Counted from the stretch's first letter, positions 15,168 to 22,231 are shown. The stretch: 48,083 nt of DNA from JBAXTU01 sp037130015 (GCA_037130015.1 JBAXTU010000007.1:1-48083), one strand, 5' to 3'. The notes: a model not told the origin generated them from the sequence alone. Translations and numbers: made by a program.

Positions 15168-15605
15168 CTACACCTGATCCACTGGCTCAAAATAATATCT
15201 ATCCTCTTCTTGGCCTTCCTCTTCTTTTTTTAAACTTATTTTAGCATAAGTATCGGACAAAGACAGGCTAGAAGCTGAATTTTGATCCTGCCCTGAATAC
15301 TCTGGCAAATAATCGTCTTCAATATCATTAAATTCGCTAAATTCAGACAAATTTTTGGCAAAATCATATTCATCAAGTCCTAATCCATCGCTATTTTGAG
15401 CATCTTTCCAGACTTCTATATCACGATTGATTTTTTCCAGCATTTCTTCTTCTGAGAGGCCAATCACTTCGGTTTTGCCGATTACCAAACGTTCATAGTC
15501 TGATAGGGTCATAATCACATAAGACGGTTCACCGGAACTGTCCAAAACAATAGCTTTATCGCCAGTTTTTTTGATTAAGTTTACTATTTTTTGCAAATTG
15601 GCCAT
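15168..15605 (-). CDS. Phd/YefM-like small protein with acidic tail
   Basis: 145 residues. Residues 1-~42 (MANLQKIVNLIKKTGDKAIV, SGEPSYVIMTLSDYERL) resemble the N-terminal fold of Phd/YefM antitoxins, in which a short helix and strands end in the 'viMs..ey..L' pattern. The remainder is acidic and low in complexity, with SEEEMLEKINRDIEVWKD and a region of Asp, Glu, Ser and Tyr to the end. No toxin gene is next to it: the neighbours are fusA (23 bases upstream) and tuf. A housekeeping regulatory or ribosome-linked role is possible but unproven; similarity is by eye only. Confidence 0.6.
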   Translation of the reverse strand: MANLQKIVNLIKKTGDKAIVLDSSGEPSYVIMTLSDYERLVIGKTEVIGLSEEEMLEKINRDIEVWKDAQNSDGLGLDEYDFAKNLSEFSEFNDIEDDYLPEYSGQDQNSASSLSLSDTYAKISLKKEEEGQEEDRYYFEPVDQV

Positions 15606-15628
15606 AAAATCAAATTAATGCTTGAAAT

Positions 15629-17752
15629 TTATTTCTTATCTCCTTTTCGGCCTTCAACAATTTTCAATTCCACATTTTTTGGCACTTCATTATATTTCAA
15701 AAATTCCATAGCCGAGGAAGCGCGTCCCTGAGTGAGAGAGCGAAGCGTGGTAGTATAACCAAACATTTCAGAGAGTGGCACTTCAGCACTAATCACTTTC
15801 ATGATAGCCATGCCTTGTCCTCTGTCTTCCATTTTGGCAATAATAGCGCGACGAGAATTGAGGTCGCCAATAACATCACCCATGAATTGCTCAGGTGTCA
15901 CCACTTCAACTTTCATGACTGGTTCAAGAATCACAGGACTGGCGCGTTTGACACCATCTTGCAAAGCCAGAGATCCAGCAATTTTGAAAGCCGCCTCAGA
16001 AGAGTCAACTTCATGAAATGAACCATCAAACACAGTCACCTTAATATCAATCAAACGATAACCAGCGACCACGCCTCTTTGCATGGCTTCAAAAGCGCCT
16101 TTTTCAATTGGCTTGATATATTCTTTAGGAATAGAACCACCCTTGGTCTCGTCAGAAAATTCAAAATTTTTGCCCGGTTCTGATGGTTCAATGCGCAACC
16201 AGCAATGGCCATATTGACCACGACCGCCTGATTGACGGACATATTTGCCTTCAGCTTCAGCTTTGCCTTTGATGGTTTCTTTGTAAGCAACTTGAGGAGC
16301 ACCAACATTGGCTTCAACTTTAAATTCACGCTTCATGCGATCAACAATAATTTCCAAGTGCAACTCGCCCATACCAGAAATGATAGTTTGCATAGTTTCT
16401 TCATCGGTGTGCACACGGAAAGTCGGATCTTCTTCAGACAGTTTGGAAAGTGCCATACCCATTCTTTCTTGATCGGCTTTGGTTTTTGGTTCAATGGCAA
16501 TATCAATAACCGGATCAGGAAAAACAATTCTTTCCAAAATAACTTCTTGACCCAAGTCTGACAAGGTATCACCGGTCGTGACATTTTTCAATCCCACAAT
16601 AGCGGCAATTTCACCGGCATATATTTCATCAATGTCTTCACGAGAATTGGCATGCATACGGAGCAAACGGCCCACGCGTTCTTTGTTGCCATTGGAATTA
16701 TTATAAAGATAAGAACCGGATTTGAGCACACCACTATAAACGCGGAAAAAAATTAATTTACCAACATATGGATCGGTGGCAATTTTGAAAGCCAAACCAA
16801 CCATGGGTGCGTCTTCTCTGGTTTCTACTTTTATTTTTTTATTTTCATCATTTGGATCTTGGCCAACCAAAGGCTCAACATCCATTGGTGACGGCAAAAA
16901 TTCGGCAATAGCATTGAGCAAAAATTGCACGCCTTTATTTTTTAGGGCACTGCCACAAAGCACTGGGATCAACTTATTAGAAACAGTTGATTTACGAAGT
17001 GATTGTTTAAGTTCTAAAATAGAAATTTCTTCACCATTCAAATATCTTTCCATTAAATCTTCATCATTTTCAGCAATTTTTTCTACCATTTGCGCGCGAT
17101 ATTCTTTGGCACGTTCCAGCTCATCAGCCGGCACATCAACAATATCCCATTTAGTGCCCAAATCATCGGAATAAATTTCCGCTTTCATTTCTAATAAATC
17201 AATAATACCTTTGAAAGTCTCAGCAGCTCCGACCGGCAATTGTACAGGCACAGCGTTTGGGGTCAAGCGCTCATAAATAGTTTTCATGTCATAATAAAAA
17301 TCAGCACCCATTCTATCCATCTTGTTAATGAAAGCAATTTTTGGCACATGATATTTTTCTGATTGTCTCCAGACGGTTTCTGATTGAGGTTCCACGCCAG
17401 CCACACCGTCAAAAACAATGACACCGCCATCAAGCACACGCAAACTGCGTTCTACTTCGGCTGTAAAGTCAACGTGACCAGGAGTATCAATAATATTAAT
17501 CTGAATTTCTTCACCGCCCAACCAATCAGGGTTTGGCCAAAAGCAAGTGGTGGCCGCCGAAGTGATAGTAATGCCACGTTCGCGTTCTTGTTCCATCCAA
17601 TCCATGGTGGCTTCACCTTCGTGCACTTCGCCGATTTTGTGCTTTTTTCCGGTATAAAACAAAATACGTTCGGAAACGGTGGTTTTTCCGGCGTCAATAT
17701 GGGCGATAATACCTATATTTCTGACTCTGTCTAAAGGTTGTTTACGGGGCAT
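15629..17752 (-). CDS. fusA: Translation elongation factor G
   Basis: GTPase that drives translocation and, with RRF, ribosome recycling. 707 residues, normal length. G1 AHIDAGKTT (~18), G2 RGITITSAAT, G3 DTPGHVDF and G4 NKMD are intact; domain IV carries the GGRGQYGHC and RGVVAGYR signatures and domain V ends in QGRASSAMEFLKYNEVP. It lies 139 bases after rpsG across an AT-rich hairpin-forming spacer. Confidence 0.99.
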   Translation of the reverse strand: MPRKQPLDRVRNIGIIAHIDAGKTTVSERILFYTGKKHKIGEVHEGEATMDWMEQERERGITITSAATTCFWPNPDWLGGEEIQINIIDTPGHVDFTAEVERSLRVLDGGVIVFDGVAGVEPQSETVWRQSEKYHVPKIAFINKMDRMGADFYYDMKTIYERLTPNAVPVQLPVGAAETFKGIIDLLEMKAEIYSDDLGTKWDIVDVPADELERAKEYRAQMVEKIAENDEDLMERYLNGEEISILELKQSLRKSTVSNKLIPVLCGSALKNKGVQFLLNAIAEFLPSPMDVEPLVGQDPNDENKKIKVETREDAPMVGLAFKIATDPYVGKLIFFRVYSGVLKSGSYLYNNSNGNKERVGRLLRMHANSREDIDEIYAGEIAAIVGLKNVTTGDTLSDLGQEVILERIVFPDPVIDIAIEPKTKADQERMGMALSKLSEEDPTFRVHTDEETMQTIISGMGELHLEIIVDRMKREFKVEANVGAPQVAYKETIKGKAEAEGKYVRQSGGRGQYGHCWLRIEPSEPGKNFEFSDETKGGSIPKEYIKPIEKGAFEAMQRGVVAGYRLIDIKVTVFDGSFHEVDSSEAAFKIAGSLALQDGVKRASPVILEPVMKVEVVTPEQFMGDVIGDLNSRRAIIAKMEDRGQGMAIMKVISAEVPLSEMFGYTTTLRSLTQGRASSAMEFLKYNEVPKNVELKIVEGRKGDKK

Positions 17753-17759
17753 AAAAAAT

Positions 17760-17886
17760 TAGTTTATAAAGTTAAAAGTTGAAAGTTTATAAAGTTAAAA
17801 CGAGTCAAAAGTAAAAAGTTTATAGAGTTTATAAAGCTTCTGTAAAAATACTTTATGAACTTTTTACTTTACAAACTTTTGACTCG
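17760..17886. repeat. AT-rich repeat forming a long imperfect hairpin (rpsG-fusA)
   Basis: CGAGTCAAAAGT at 17801-17812 and its reverse complement at the right end (17875-17886) flank further matching arms (TAAAAAGTT/AACTTTTTA and TATAAAG/CTTTATG), so ~35-base arms can fold. The left part (17760-17800) holds two direct AAAGTTTATAAAGTTAAAA units of the family seen in three other spacers. Confidence 0.75.
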
Positions 17887-17891
17887 CTTGC

Positions 17892-18359
17892 CTAGTTCGC
17901 GAAATGAGCGAAAGCGCGATTGGCTTCGGCCATGCGATAAGTATCTTGTTTTTTCTTGAAAGCAGTGCCTTCACTATTATAAGCGGCAATCATTTCATCG
18001 GCCAATCTGTCAGCCATCTTTCTGCCTTTTTTGGCACTAGCTGCATCCATGAGCCAACGGCAACCAATAGTGAAACTACGACTGCTTCTCACAGCAATAG
18101 GCACTTGATAGTTGGCACCGCCAACACGTTTGCTACGGATTTCTACAGTCGGAGAAACATTTCTCATGGCCTGAGAAAAAACATCCAAGGGATCAAGGGT
18201 AGTTTTTTTGGCAACTATTTCCAAACAGTCATAAACAATTCTCTCGGCAATAGATTTTTTGCCACATTCCATTATATAATTGATGAACTTGGCCAAATCT
18301 TCACGATTAAATTTGCGATCTGGTTTGATGATTCTTTTTTTAGCTGGTTTACCACGCAT
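17892..18359 (-). CDS. rpsG: 30S ribosomal protein S7 (uS7)
   Basis: Primary assembly protein of the 30S head; in E. coli it regulates the str operon. 155 residues: MRGKPAKKRIIKPDRKFN at the N-terminus, then the family core with KFINYIMECGKKSIAERI, NVSPTVEIRSKRVGGANYQV and MAEANRAFAHF. It lies between rpsL and fusA in the standard order. Confidence 0.98.
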   Translation of the reverse strand: MRGKPAKKRIIKPDRKFNREDLAKFINYIMECGKKSIAERIVYDCLEIVAKKTTLDPLDVFSQAMRNVSPTVEIRSKRVGGANYQVPIAVRSSRSFTIGCRWLMDAASAKKGRKMADRLADEMIAAYNSEGTAFKKKQDTYRMAEANRAFAHFAN

Positions 18360-18365
18360 AATATT

Positions 18366-18470
18366 CTAGTTAAAAGTTATAAAGTTTTTAAAGTTTTTAA
18401 AGTATTATTCTAGTTAAAAGTTTTTGCAAAATGCTTTATAAACTTTCAACTTTTTACTTTATAAACTATT
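18366..18470. repeat. AT-rich repeat with inverted arms (rpsL-rpsG)
   Basis: Direct AGTTAAAAGTTATAAAG units on the left (from 18368) face CTTTATAAACTTTCAAC and TTTTTACTTTATAAAC on the right (18434-18466). They are the same words as in the rpsG-fusA, rplF-rpsH and rplO-secY spacers. There is no ORF, promoter or terminator. Confidence 0.7.
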
Positions 18471-18472
18471 TT

Positions 18473-18904
18473 CTATTTAGTCGCGCCTTTCTTGTCTTTT
18501 TTCATACCATAAAGACTGCGACCCTTTTTACGATTAGCCACGCCGGCAGCATCATAAACACCACGAACAATATGATATCTAACACCAGGAAGATCCTTAA
18601 CTCTGCCACCACGTACCAAAACAATAGAGTGTTCTTGCAAATTGTGACCAATACCTGGAATATATGAAGTGACTTCTTGACCATTACTTAATCTGACACG
18701 AGCAATTTTACGAAGAGCTGAGTTTGGTTTTTTTGGAGTGGTAGTTCTCACCTGAGTGCACACACCGCGCTTGAAAGGATTGCCTTTTGGCATGGTGTGG
18801 CGACGGCGATGAAGACTATCCAAAGTCACCTGCATATCAGGCGTCTTGGACTTGGCTCGCTTTGATTTTCTGGATTTTTTTAATAATTGATTGATTGTTG
18901 GCAT
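18473..18904 (-). CDS. rpsL: 30S ribosomal protein S12 with insertion (uS12)
   Basis: Decoding-centre protein. 143 residues; the conserved core KRGVCTQVRTTTPKKPNSALRK and GRVKDLPGVRYHIVRG is intact, with lysine at the two positions where streptomycin-resistance changes occur in other species. Between the N-terminal helix (MPTINQLLKKSRKSKRAKSK) and KRGVC there are about 14 more residues than in E. coli S12, including a basic HRRRHTMPKGNPF segment. It is the first gene of the str cluster with its own promoter. Confidence 0.98.
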   Translation of the reverse strand: MPTINQLLKKSRKSKRAKSKTPDMQVTLDSLHRRRHTMPKGNPFKRGVCTQVRTTTPKKPNSALRKIARVRLSNGQEVTSYIPGIGHNLQEHSIVLVRGGRVKDLPGVRYHIVRGVYDAAGVANRKKGRSLYGMKKDKKGATK

Positions 18905-18941
18905 ATCCCGTTAGAAATTATAAATTTATTGATACAAAAAA

Positions 18942-18956
18942 TTCCCTTGCTGGGAA
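18942..18956 (-). terminator. Attenuator-like hairpin in the rpsL leader
   Basis: On the minus strand TTCCC-AGCAA-GGGAA is followed at once by T6 (18936-18941); three to four extra G-U/A-U pairs can extend the stem. It lies between the promoter and the rpsL start, about 30 bases before the ATG, so it could terminate or attenuate the leader transcript. Confidence 0.5.
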
Positions 18957-19057
18957 CCCTGATTAAAGAATTATAAGTTTTGCATGCGCTTATAATGTTT
19001 TAGGCCTCAACTCCGGCCCTTAACCTACGGGTTTTCAAATTAATATTAACAATTGAT

Positions 19058-19086
19058 ATTTTAAACAATTATAAGAAATAAGTCAA
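19058..19086 (-). promoter_or_regulatory. Strong promoter of the rpsL (str) transcript
   Basis: Minus-strand TTGACT (19081-19086), 17-base spacer, TAAAAT (19058-19063). The leader is about 145 bases, with a GGCC/GGCC stem (near 19004-19020) and the attenuator-like hairpin at 18942-18956. It lies just past the end of the site-2 protease gene. Confidence 0.8.
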
Positions 19087-19122
19087 GGGCAGATAGACTG
19101 ACGACTAAATTCCCAAATTTGG

Positions 19123-19764
19123 CTAAAAATTTATGTTCAAAATCAAGCCAATAGACCTGAGAACAAATTGGAACAAAAAATTAAAAATACCCAAATTCAA
19201 TAGATCATCAGCTAAAATAAGGCCCAAAAGCACCCAGGGACCGTTTTGAGACAGCCACATTTTGAATTGATTATATTTGTCCGGTAAAATCGCAAACAGC
19301 ACATTAGAACCATCAAGTGGCGGAATTGGCAATAAATTAAAGGTCATTAAAATAGTATTGACCGTCACCAACAAATACAAAAGAATTATCAATAAATTGA
19401 CTGGCCCTAGGATTGGGTCAAAAAACTTTAATAGCAAACCAAAAATAATCACGCCCAAAAGGTTGGAAAAAGGCCCGGCCGCAGCTATTAGGCCCATTGA
19501 CCAGCGACGATTACGAAGGTTGTATGGATTGACCGGCACTGGTTTGGCCCAGCCAAAACCAATAAAAACCAACATTAAAAAGCCAACCGGGTCAAGATGT
19601 TTCAAAGGATTAAGTGTCAAACGACCTTGCATTTTGGCTGTGTCATCGCCAAAATAAGTGGCTGTGGCCGCATGAAAAAATTCATGCATAGCCAAAGTAA
19701 TAACAATCGCAAAAATCCACAATAAAAAAAAGATTGGTTGAGAAAATAGCCATTGAATGGGCAT
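19123..19764 (-). CDS. Site-2 protease-type intramembrane metalloprotease (M50)
   Basis: Membrane zinc protease of the rhomboid-unrelated S2P family that cuts transmembrane segments. 213 residues, mostly hydrophobic (about six segments). The catalytic HEFFH is at 27-31 and the third ligand Asp is in NLLPIPPLDG (D151), exactly the minimal S2P core. No PDZ or CBS domain is present, so it belongs to the compact class common in CPR and archaea. Its substrate is unknown; anti-sigma factor or signal-peptide remnants are usual for the family. It stands alone between rpmB (divergent) and the str promoter. Confidence 0.92.
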   Translation of the reverse strand: MPIQWLFSQPIFFLLWIFAIVITLAMHEFFHAATATYFGDDTAKMQGRLTLNPLKHLDPVGFLMLVFIGFGWAKPVPVNPYNLRNRRWSMGLIAAAGPFSNLLGVIIFGLLLKFFDPILGPVNLLIILLYLLVTVNTILMTFNLLPIPPLDGSNVLFAILPDKYNQFKMWLSQNGPWVLLGLILADDLLNLGIFNFLFQFVLRSIGLILNINF

Positions 19765-19828
19765 AAAATTTAAATTTAATTTAAAATCACTAAATTTAAT
19801 ATAACATAAAAATAGCAGTAATGCACGC

Positions 19829-19857
19829 TTGACTTGTTTTTAATATCATGATAATAT
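19829..19857 (+). promoter_or_regulatory. Promoter of rpmB
   Basis: TTGACT (19829-19834), 17-base spacer, TAATAT (19852-19857). The predicted leader is only about 28 bases. Confidence 0.75.
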
Positions 19858-19891
19858 ATTTTTATTGAATAAATATAAATCTTCCAAAGAT

Positions 19892-20071
19892 ATGCCGAAA
19901 ATTTGCCAAATCTGTGGCCGAGGCACAGCCGTCGCCAATAATGTCAGCCATTCCAACCGCAAAACCAGACGGACTCAAGAAGTCAATTTGCAACACAAAA
20001 AAATAGACGGCACCAAAATGCGCGTCTGCACCAGTTGTATTAAGACCAACAACAAAAACAAAGTTAAATAA
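19892..20071 (+). CDS. rpmB: 50S ribosomal protein L28, zinc-binding form (bL28)
   Basis: 59 residues. The start at 19892 (MPKICQICGRG) is the family N-terminus; an in-frame upstream ATG at 19865 would lie at the predicted transcription start. Two Cys pairs (C5/C8 and C46/C49 in CTSC) make this the C+ form; NNVSHSNRKTRRTQEVNLQ is the L28 signature. It is monocistronic with its own promoter and terminator. Confidence 0.95.
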   Translation: MPKICQICGRGTAVANNVSHSNRKTRRTQEVNLQHKKIDGTKMRVCTSCIKTNNKNKVK

Positions 20072-20080
20072 AAAACTTCA

Positions 20081-20117
20081 AAAAAATCCTCCCAATTTAT
20101 TTGAGAGGATTTTTTTT
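20081..20117. terminator. Bidirectional terminator between rpmB and ndk
   Basis: AAAAAATCCTC / GAGGATTTTTT stem with an inner CAA/TTG helix and loop TTTAT. It is flanked by A- and T-runs, so it serves both convergent genes. Confidence 0.88.
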
Positions 20118-20140
20118 ATTTTTATATTTTTTTTCAAATT

Positions 20141-20641
20141 TTAAAATGTATGTTCTTCGTAAACCGTCTTATAATCAAAAATTTCGTCATCATTAAACCA
20201 AACATAAATTTCCCTGTCCGCATCAGCTTTATCAGATGAAGCATGAATCAAATTTTTGACAACTTTTTTTTGTTCATCAGCGTGGCGATAACTCACATGC
20301 GAATAATCACCTCTTATGGTTCCAGGCAAGGCTGACTTTGGTTCGGTGGAGCCGACCATCAAGCGCACATTTTCAATGGCGTCTATGCCTTCAATTACCA
20401 TAGCGAGCACTGGACCGGAAGTGATAAATTCGGTTAAATAATCTCTGACATGCTGGCCACGACGGATGGCAATGTCTTCGGTATAATGAGCCAAGGCTTT
20501 TTTTTCATCAGCCCACGCTAGGCGCATGGCCACGACTTTTAAACCTGCTTTTTCAAAGCGAGTAATAATTTCTCCCATAAGTCCGCGTTTGACCGCGTCT
20601 GGCTTTAAGAGCACCAATGTCTTTTCGGTGTGTTGCGACAT
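20141..20641 (-). CDS. ndk: Nucleoside diphosphate kinase
   Basis: Transfers the gamma phosphate between NTPs and NDPs, supplying dNTPs after ribonucleotide reduction. 166 residues; K13 in LLKPDAVKRG, the Kpn-loop region, R110 in TIRGDYS and catalytic H133 in NLIHASSD are present. The segment between GDYS and NLIHASS is slightly longer than in E. coli and the C-terminus (EIYVWFNDDEIFDY) extended, as in archaeal/CPR-like forms. It starts 6 bases after a receiver-domain gene, so the two are co-transcribed. Confidence 0.96.
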   Translation of the reverse strand: MSQHTEKTLVLLKPDAVKRGLMGEIITRFEKAGLKVVAMRLAWADEKKALAHYTEDIAIRRGQHVRDYLTEFITSGPVLAMVIEGIDAIENVRLMVGSTEPKSALPGTIRGDYSHVSYRHADEQKKVVKNLIHASSDKADADREIYVWFNDDEIFDYKTVYEEHTF

Positions 20642-20647
20642 ATTTTT

Positions 20648-21031
20648 TTATTCTTTATTAATTAATTCTTTTATTTTGGCCAGCACCTCGGCTGGCGTGT
20701 GTTGTGATTTTACAAAATAATCATCAGCTCCCATTTCTCTACCTTTATCTTTGTCAGCTTCTTGTCCCAAATTGGTAAGCATTAAAACTGGAATATCCTT
20801 GGTGACATGCTGTGATTTTAATTTGTCTAAAATCGTGAAGCCATCCACCTCTGGCAAAATAACATCCAATAAAATAACATCTGGTTTTTCTTCTTTGGCA
20901 ATTTCTAAAGCCTCACTACCCTTGTCCGTGATAATTATTTCATAGCCTTCTTCCTCCAATCGCATTTTATACATATCCACAATCATCTTGTCATCTTCTA
21001 CTAAAAGAACCTTGATTTGCTTTTTTTTCAT
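20648..21031 (-). CDS. Stand-alone response-regulator receiver (CheY-like)
   Basis: 127 residues, a single receiver domain with no output domain. Acidic pocket E12-D13-D14, phospho-acceptor D56 in VILLDVILPEVDG, the switch T86 in LMLTNLG and K108 in DYFVKSQ are all intact, so it should be phosphorylatable. No histidine kinase is in the window. It forms a two-gene unit with ndk, and its output partner cannot be read from sequence. Confidence 0.93.
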   Translation of the reverse strand: MKKKQIKVLLVEDDKMIVDMYKMRLEEEGYEIIITDKGSEALEIAKEEKPDVILLDVILPEVDGFTILDKLKSQHVTKDIPVLMLTNLGQEADKDKGREMGADDYFVKSQHTPAEVLAKIKELINKE

Positions 21032-21059
21032 AAAAATTTAATCACTTAATAATGAAATT

Positions 21060-21088
21060 ATTTTAGCAAAATAACCACTAATTAGCAA
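21060..21088 (-). promoter_or_regulatory. Promoter of the receiver-ndk operon
   Basis: Minus-strand TTGCTA (21083-21088), 17-base spacer, TAAAAT (21060-21065), about 30 bases before the start codon. Confidence 0.65.
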
Positions 21089-21092
21089 CCTG

Positions 21093-21163
21093 ACCGTCAT
21101 CCTGGGCTTGACCCGGGATCTAATGTTTTTAAGCTGAGATCCCCGCATACGCAGGAATGACAA
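21093..21163. repeat. Imperfect palindromic intergenic repeat (REP/MITE-like)
   Basis: Outer arms GTCATCCTG and CAGGAATGAC and inner arms CCCGGGATCT and AGATCCCCG face each other around a short AT-rich centre. The words are GC-rich compared with the flanks. Elements with this GTCAT...ATGAC architecture are dispersed in many bacterial genomes. There is no coding capacity. Confidence 0.65.
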
Positions 21164-21171
21164 TAAAAAAA

Positions 21172-21200
21172 CCGGAGACAATCAAACTTGATTGTTCCGG
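21172..21200 (-). terminator. Terminator of the 94-residue gene
   Basis: CCGGAACAATCAA / TTGATTGTCTCCGG with one bulged base on the descending arm, followed on the minus strand by T7. It is placed 12 bases past the stop codon. Confidence 0.88.
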
Positions 21201-21212
21201 CAAATCGTTGAA

Positions 21213-21497
21213 TTAGGCGGCTTGGCTGTCAGCCTTACTATTAATCATTGAATAGCAATATTCACCATAACGATGAAAAACAGCTTCATACAGACTATCG
21301 CTGGGCAAACCTGCTTCACACCTTTCATAAACAGCTATTTCAATAGCTTCACTGATTTTACCTCCCCAAGGAGAAAAATCAATAACCACCCTCATCTGCT
21401 CTTGCGATAATGACGCCCAAAATTCCGGAGTCAACTCTTCTAGTTTGGTCCAAACGTTTATCAGTAGAGCATGAAATTTTTCTTCTGCTGTTTTCAT
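21213..21497 (-). CDS. Hypothetical 94-residue protein
   Basis: No family recognised. Predicted soluble and mostly helical: MKTAEEKFHALLINVWTKLE, then FWASLSQEQMRVVIDFSPWG, ISEAIEIAVYERCEAG and a Tyr-rich C-terminal helix. There is no signal peptide or membrane segment. A textbook ribosome binding site (AAAGGAG, 6 bases spacing), a strong promoter at 21572-21600 and an intrinsic terminator show it is a genuine, independently transcribed gene. It lies downstream of the degraded toxin gene but has its own promoter. Confidence 0.8.
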   Translation of the reverse strand: MKTAEEKFHALLINVWTKLEELTPEFWASLSQEQMRVVIDFSPWGGKISEAIEIAVYERCEAGLPSDSLYEAVFHRYGEYCYSMINSKADSQAA

Positions 21498-21571
21498 TAT
21501 ATTCTCCTTTCAGTTGTCAACCAAAAAATCACTTATCCCAAAAAAATTAAAGAACCAATATGCAACTATGA

Positions 21572-21600
21572 ATGATATAGAAAAAAATAAAAATTGTCAA
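21572..21600 (-). promoter_or_regulatory. Promoter of the 94-residue gene
   Basis: Minus-strand TTGACA (21595-21600, perfect), 17-base spacer, TATCAT (21572-21577). The leader is about 65 bases ending in a good AAAGGAG. Confidence 0.75.
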
Positions 21601-21642
21601 GCGACAACTATAAAAAAACTGCCAGAATTTTTGATTATAAAT

Positions 21643-21807
21643 TTAACCGTACAATTGGCTATGAGTCCCCATGGCAATAAAAATCACCACGCTATCTTCA
21701 ATACAATAGATGGCACGCCAATCACCAGTAATATTAATAGTGAAATTGCCGGCCATTGGGCCACGAAGAGGATGATTTTTTAACAACGGATTATTAGGAT
21801 TTGCATA
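21643..21807 (-). pseudogene. C-terminal remnant of a RelE/YafQ-type toxin
   Basis: Reading the minus strand right after the antitoxin stop, in the same frame, gives about 54 codons beginning YANPNNPLLKNHPLRGPMAG, then NFTINITGDWRAIYCIED, then VVIFIAMGTHSQLYG and a stop. This is the conserved C-terminal half of YafQ/RelE mRNA interferases (N-P-x-L-x-x-H-x-L-x-G, D-W-R-x-x-Y, G-T-H-x-x-L-Y). The first ~35 residues of a ~90-residue toxin, and a start codon in the expected place, are missing. Hence it is a truncated, presumably inactive toxin; the residual fragment keeps the usual catalytic C-terminal positions. The rest of the gene-free stretch 21498-21810 holds only the promoter of the next gene. 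Confidence 0.8.
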
Positions 21808-21810
21808 AAA

Positions 21811-22086
21811 TTATGATTTCAGCCATTTGCTTGCGGACTTGGCATCATTAAAAACAGGTGATAACTTTTTTTTCTTAACTTCCTGTTGGCCATTTTTGAC
21901 AGTCTTGACCAGCCAATCACTCGGCTTGGCATCTTGACCAAAATTAATATAGACAATTTTATTTTGAACGAAATTACGCAAAGCCACATTAAGCACATCA
22001 CTCAAATCCAGCCCCATCTGGGCGGCCAGTTTTTGGGCCTCAGCCTTGACCTTTGGTTCGGTTTTAAAATTTATCACAGTGCTCAT
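21811..22086 (-). CDS. RelB/DinJ-family antitoxin
   Basis: 91 residues with an N-terminal ribbon-helix-helix: MSTVINFKTEPKVKAEAQKL, then AAQMGLDLSDVLNVALRNFV, the exact pattern of RelB/DinJ antitoxins (beta strand of dimer contact followed by two helices). The C-terminal half (KPSDWLVKTVKNGQQEVKKK) would normally wrap the toxin. Its promoter carries a palindrome over the -10 box, as expected for auto-repression. The cognate toxin downstream is reduced to a fragment. Confidence 0.85.
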   Translation of the reverse strand: MSTVINFKTEPKVKAEAQKLAAQMGLDLSDVLNVALRNFVQNKIVYINFGQDAKPSDWLVKTVKNGQQEVKKKKLSPVFNDAKSASKWLKS

Positions 22087-22109
22087 AATTTTTGATATAT
22101 TATACTTTA

Positions 22110-22126
22110 TATATACATTGTATATA
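22110..22126. promoter_or_regulatory. Antitoxin operator palindrome
   Basis: TATATACA-T-TGTATATA is a perfect 17-base palindrome with a central unpaired base. It spans the -10 box (22117-22122) of the antitoxin promoter, the classical position for repression by a ribbon-helix-helix antitoxin dimer. Confidence 0.7.
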
Positions 22127-22145
22127 CTACAATAAAAGTTGTCAA
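22117..22145 (-). promoter_or_regulatory. Promoter of the antitoxin gene
   Basis: Minus-strand TTGACA (22140-22145, perfect), 17-base spacer, TACAAT (22117-22122), about 25 bases before the start codon. Confidence 0.8.
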
Positions 22146-22174
22146 GCTTAAATAATACTTTGCTACAAATTTTT

Positions 22175-22208
22175 AAAACCCCCTCTCTGCTAGTAGAGAG
22201 GGGGTTTT
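22175..22208 (-). terminator. Strong terminator after the Asp-box protein gene
   Basis: AAAACCCCCTCTCT / AGAGAGGGGGTTTT, 14 perfect pairs with a 6-base loop. The stem is symmetrical and could work from both sides. Confidence 0.92.
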
Positions 22209-22231
22209 AATTTTATAAATTTTCTAAAAAA

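Noticed and set aside
21514..21783. Plus-strand 89-codon open frame between the 94-residue gene and the antitoxin
   Set aside because: It lies opposite the toxin remnant and over the promoter of the 94-residue gene, has no ribosome binding site and no family-like features. The opposite strand has a recognisable toxin C-terminus.
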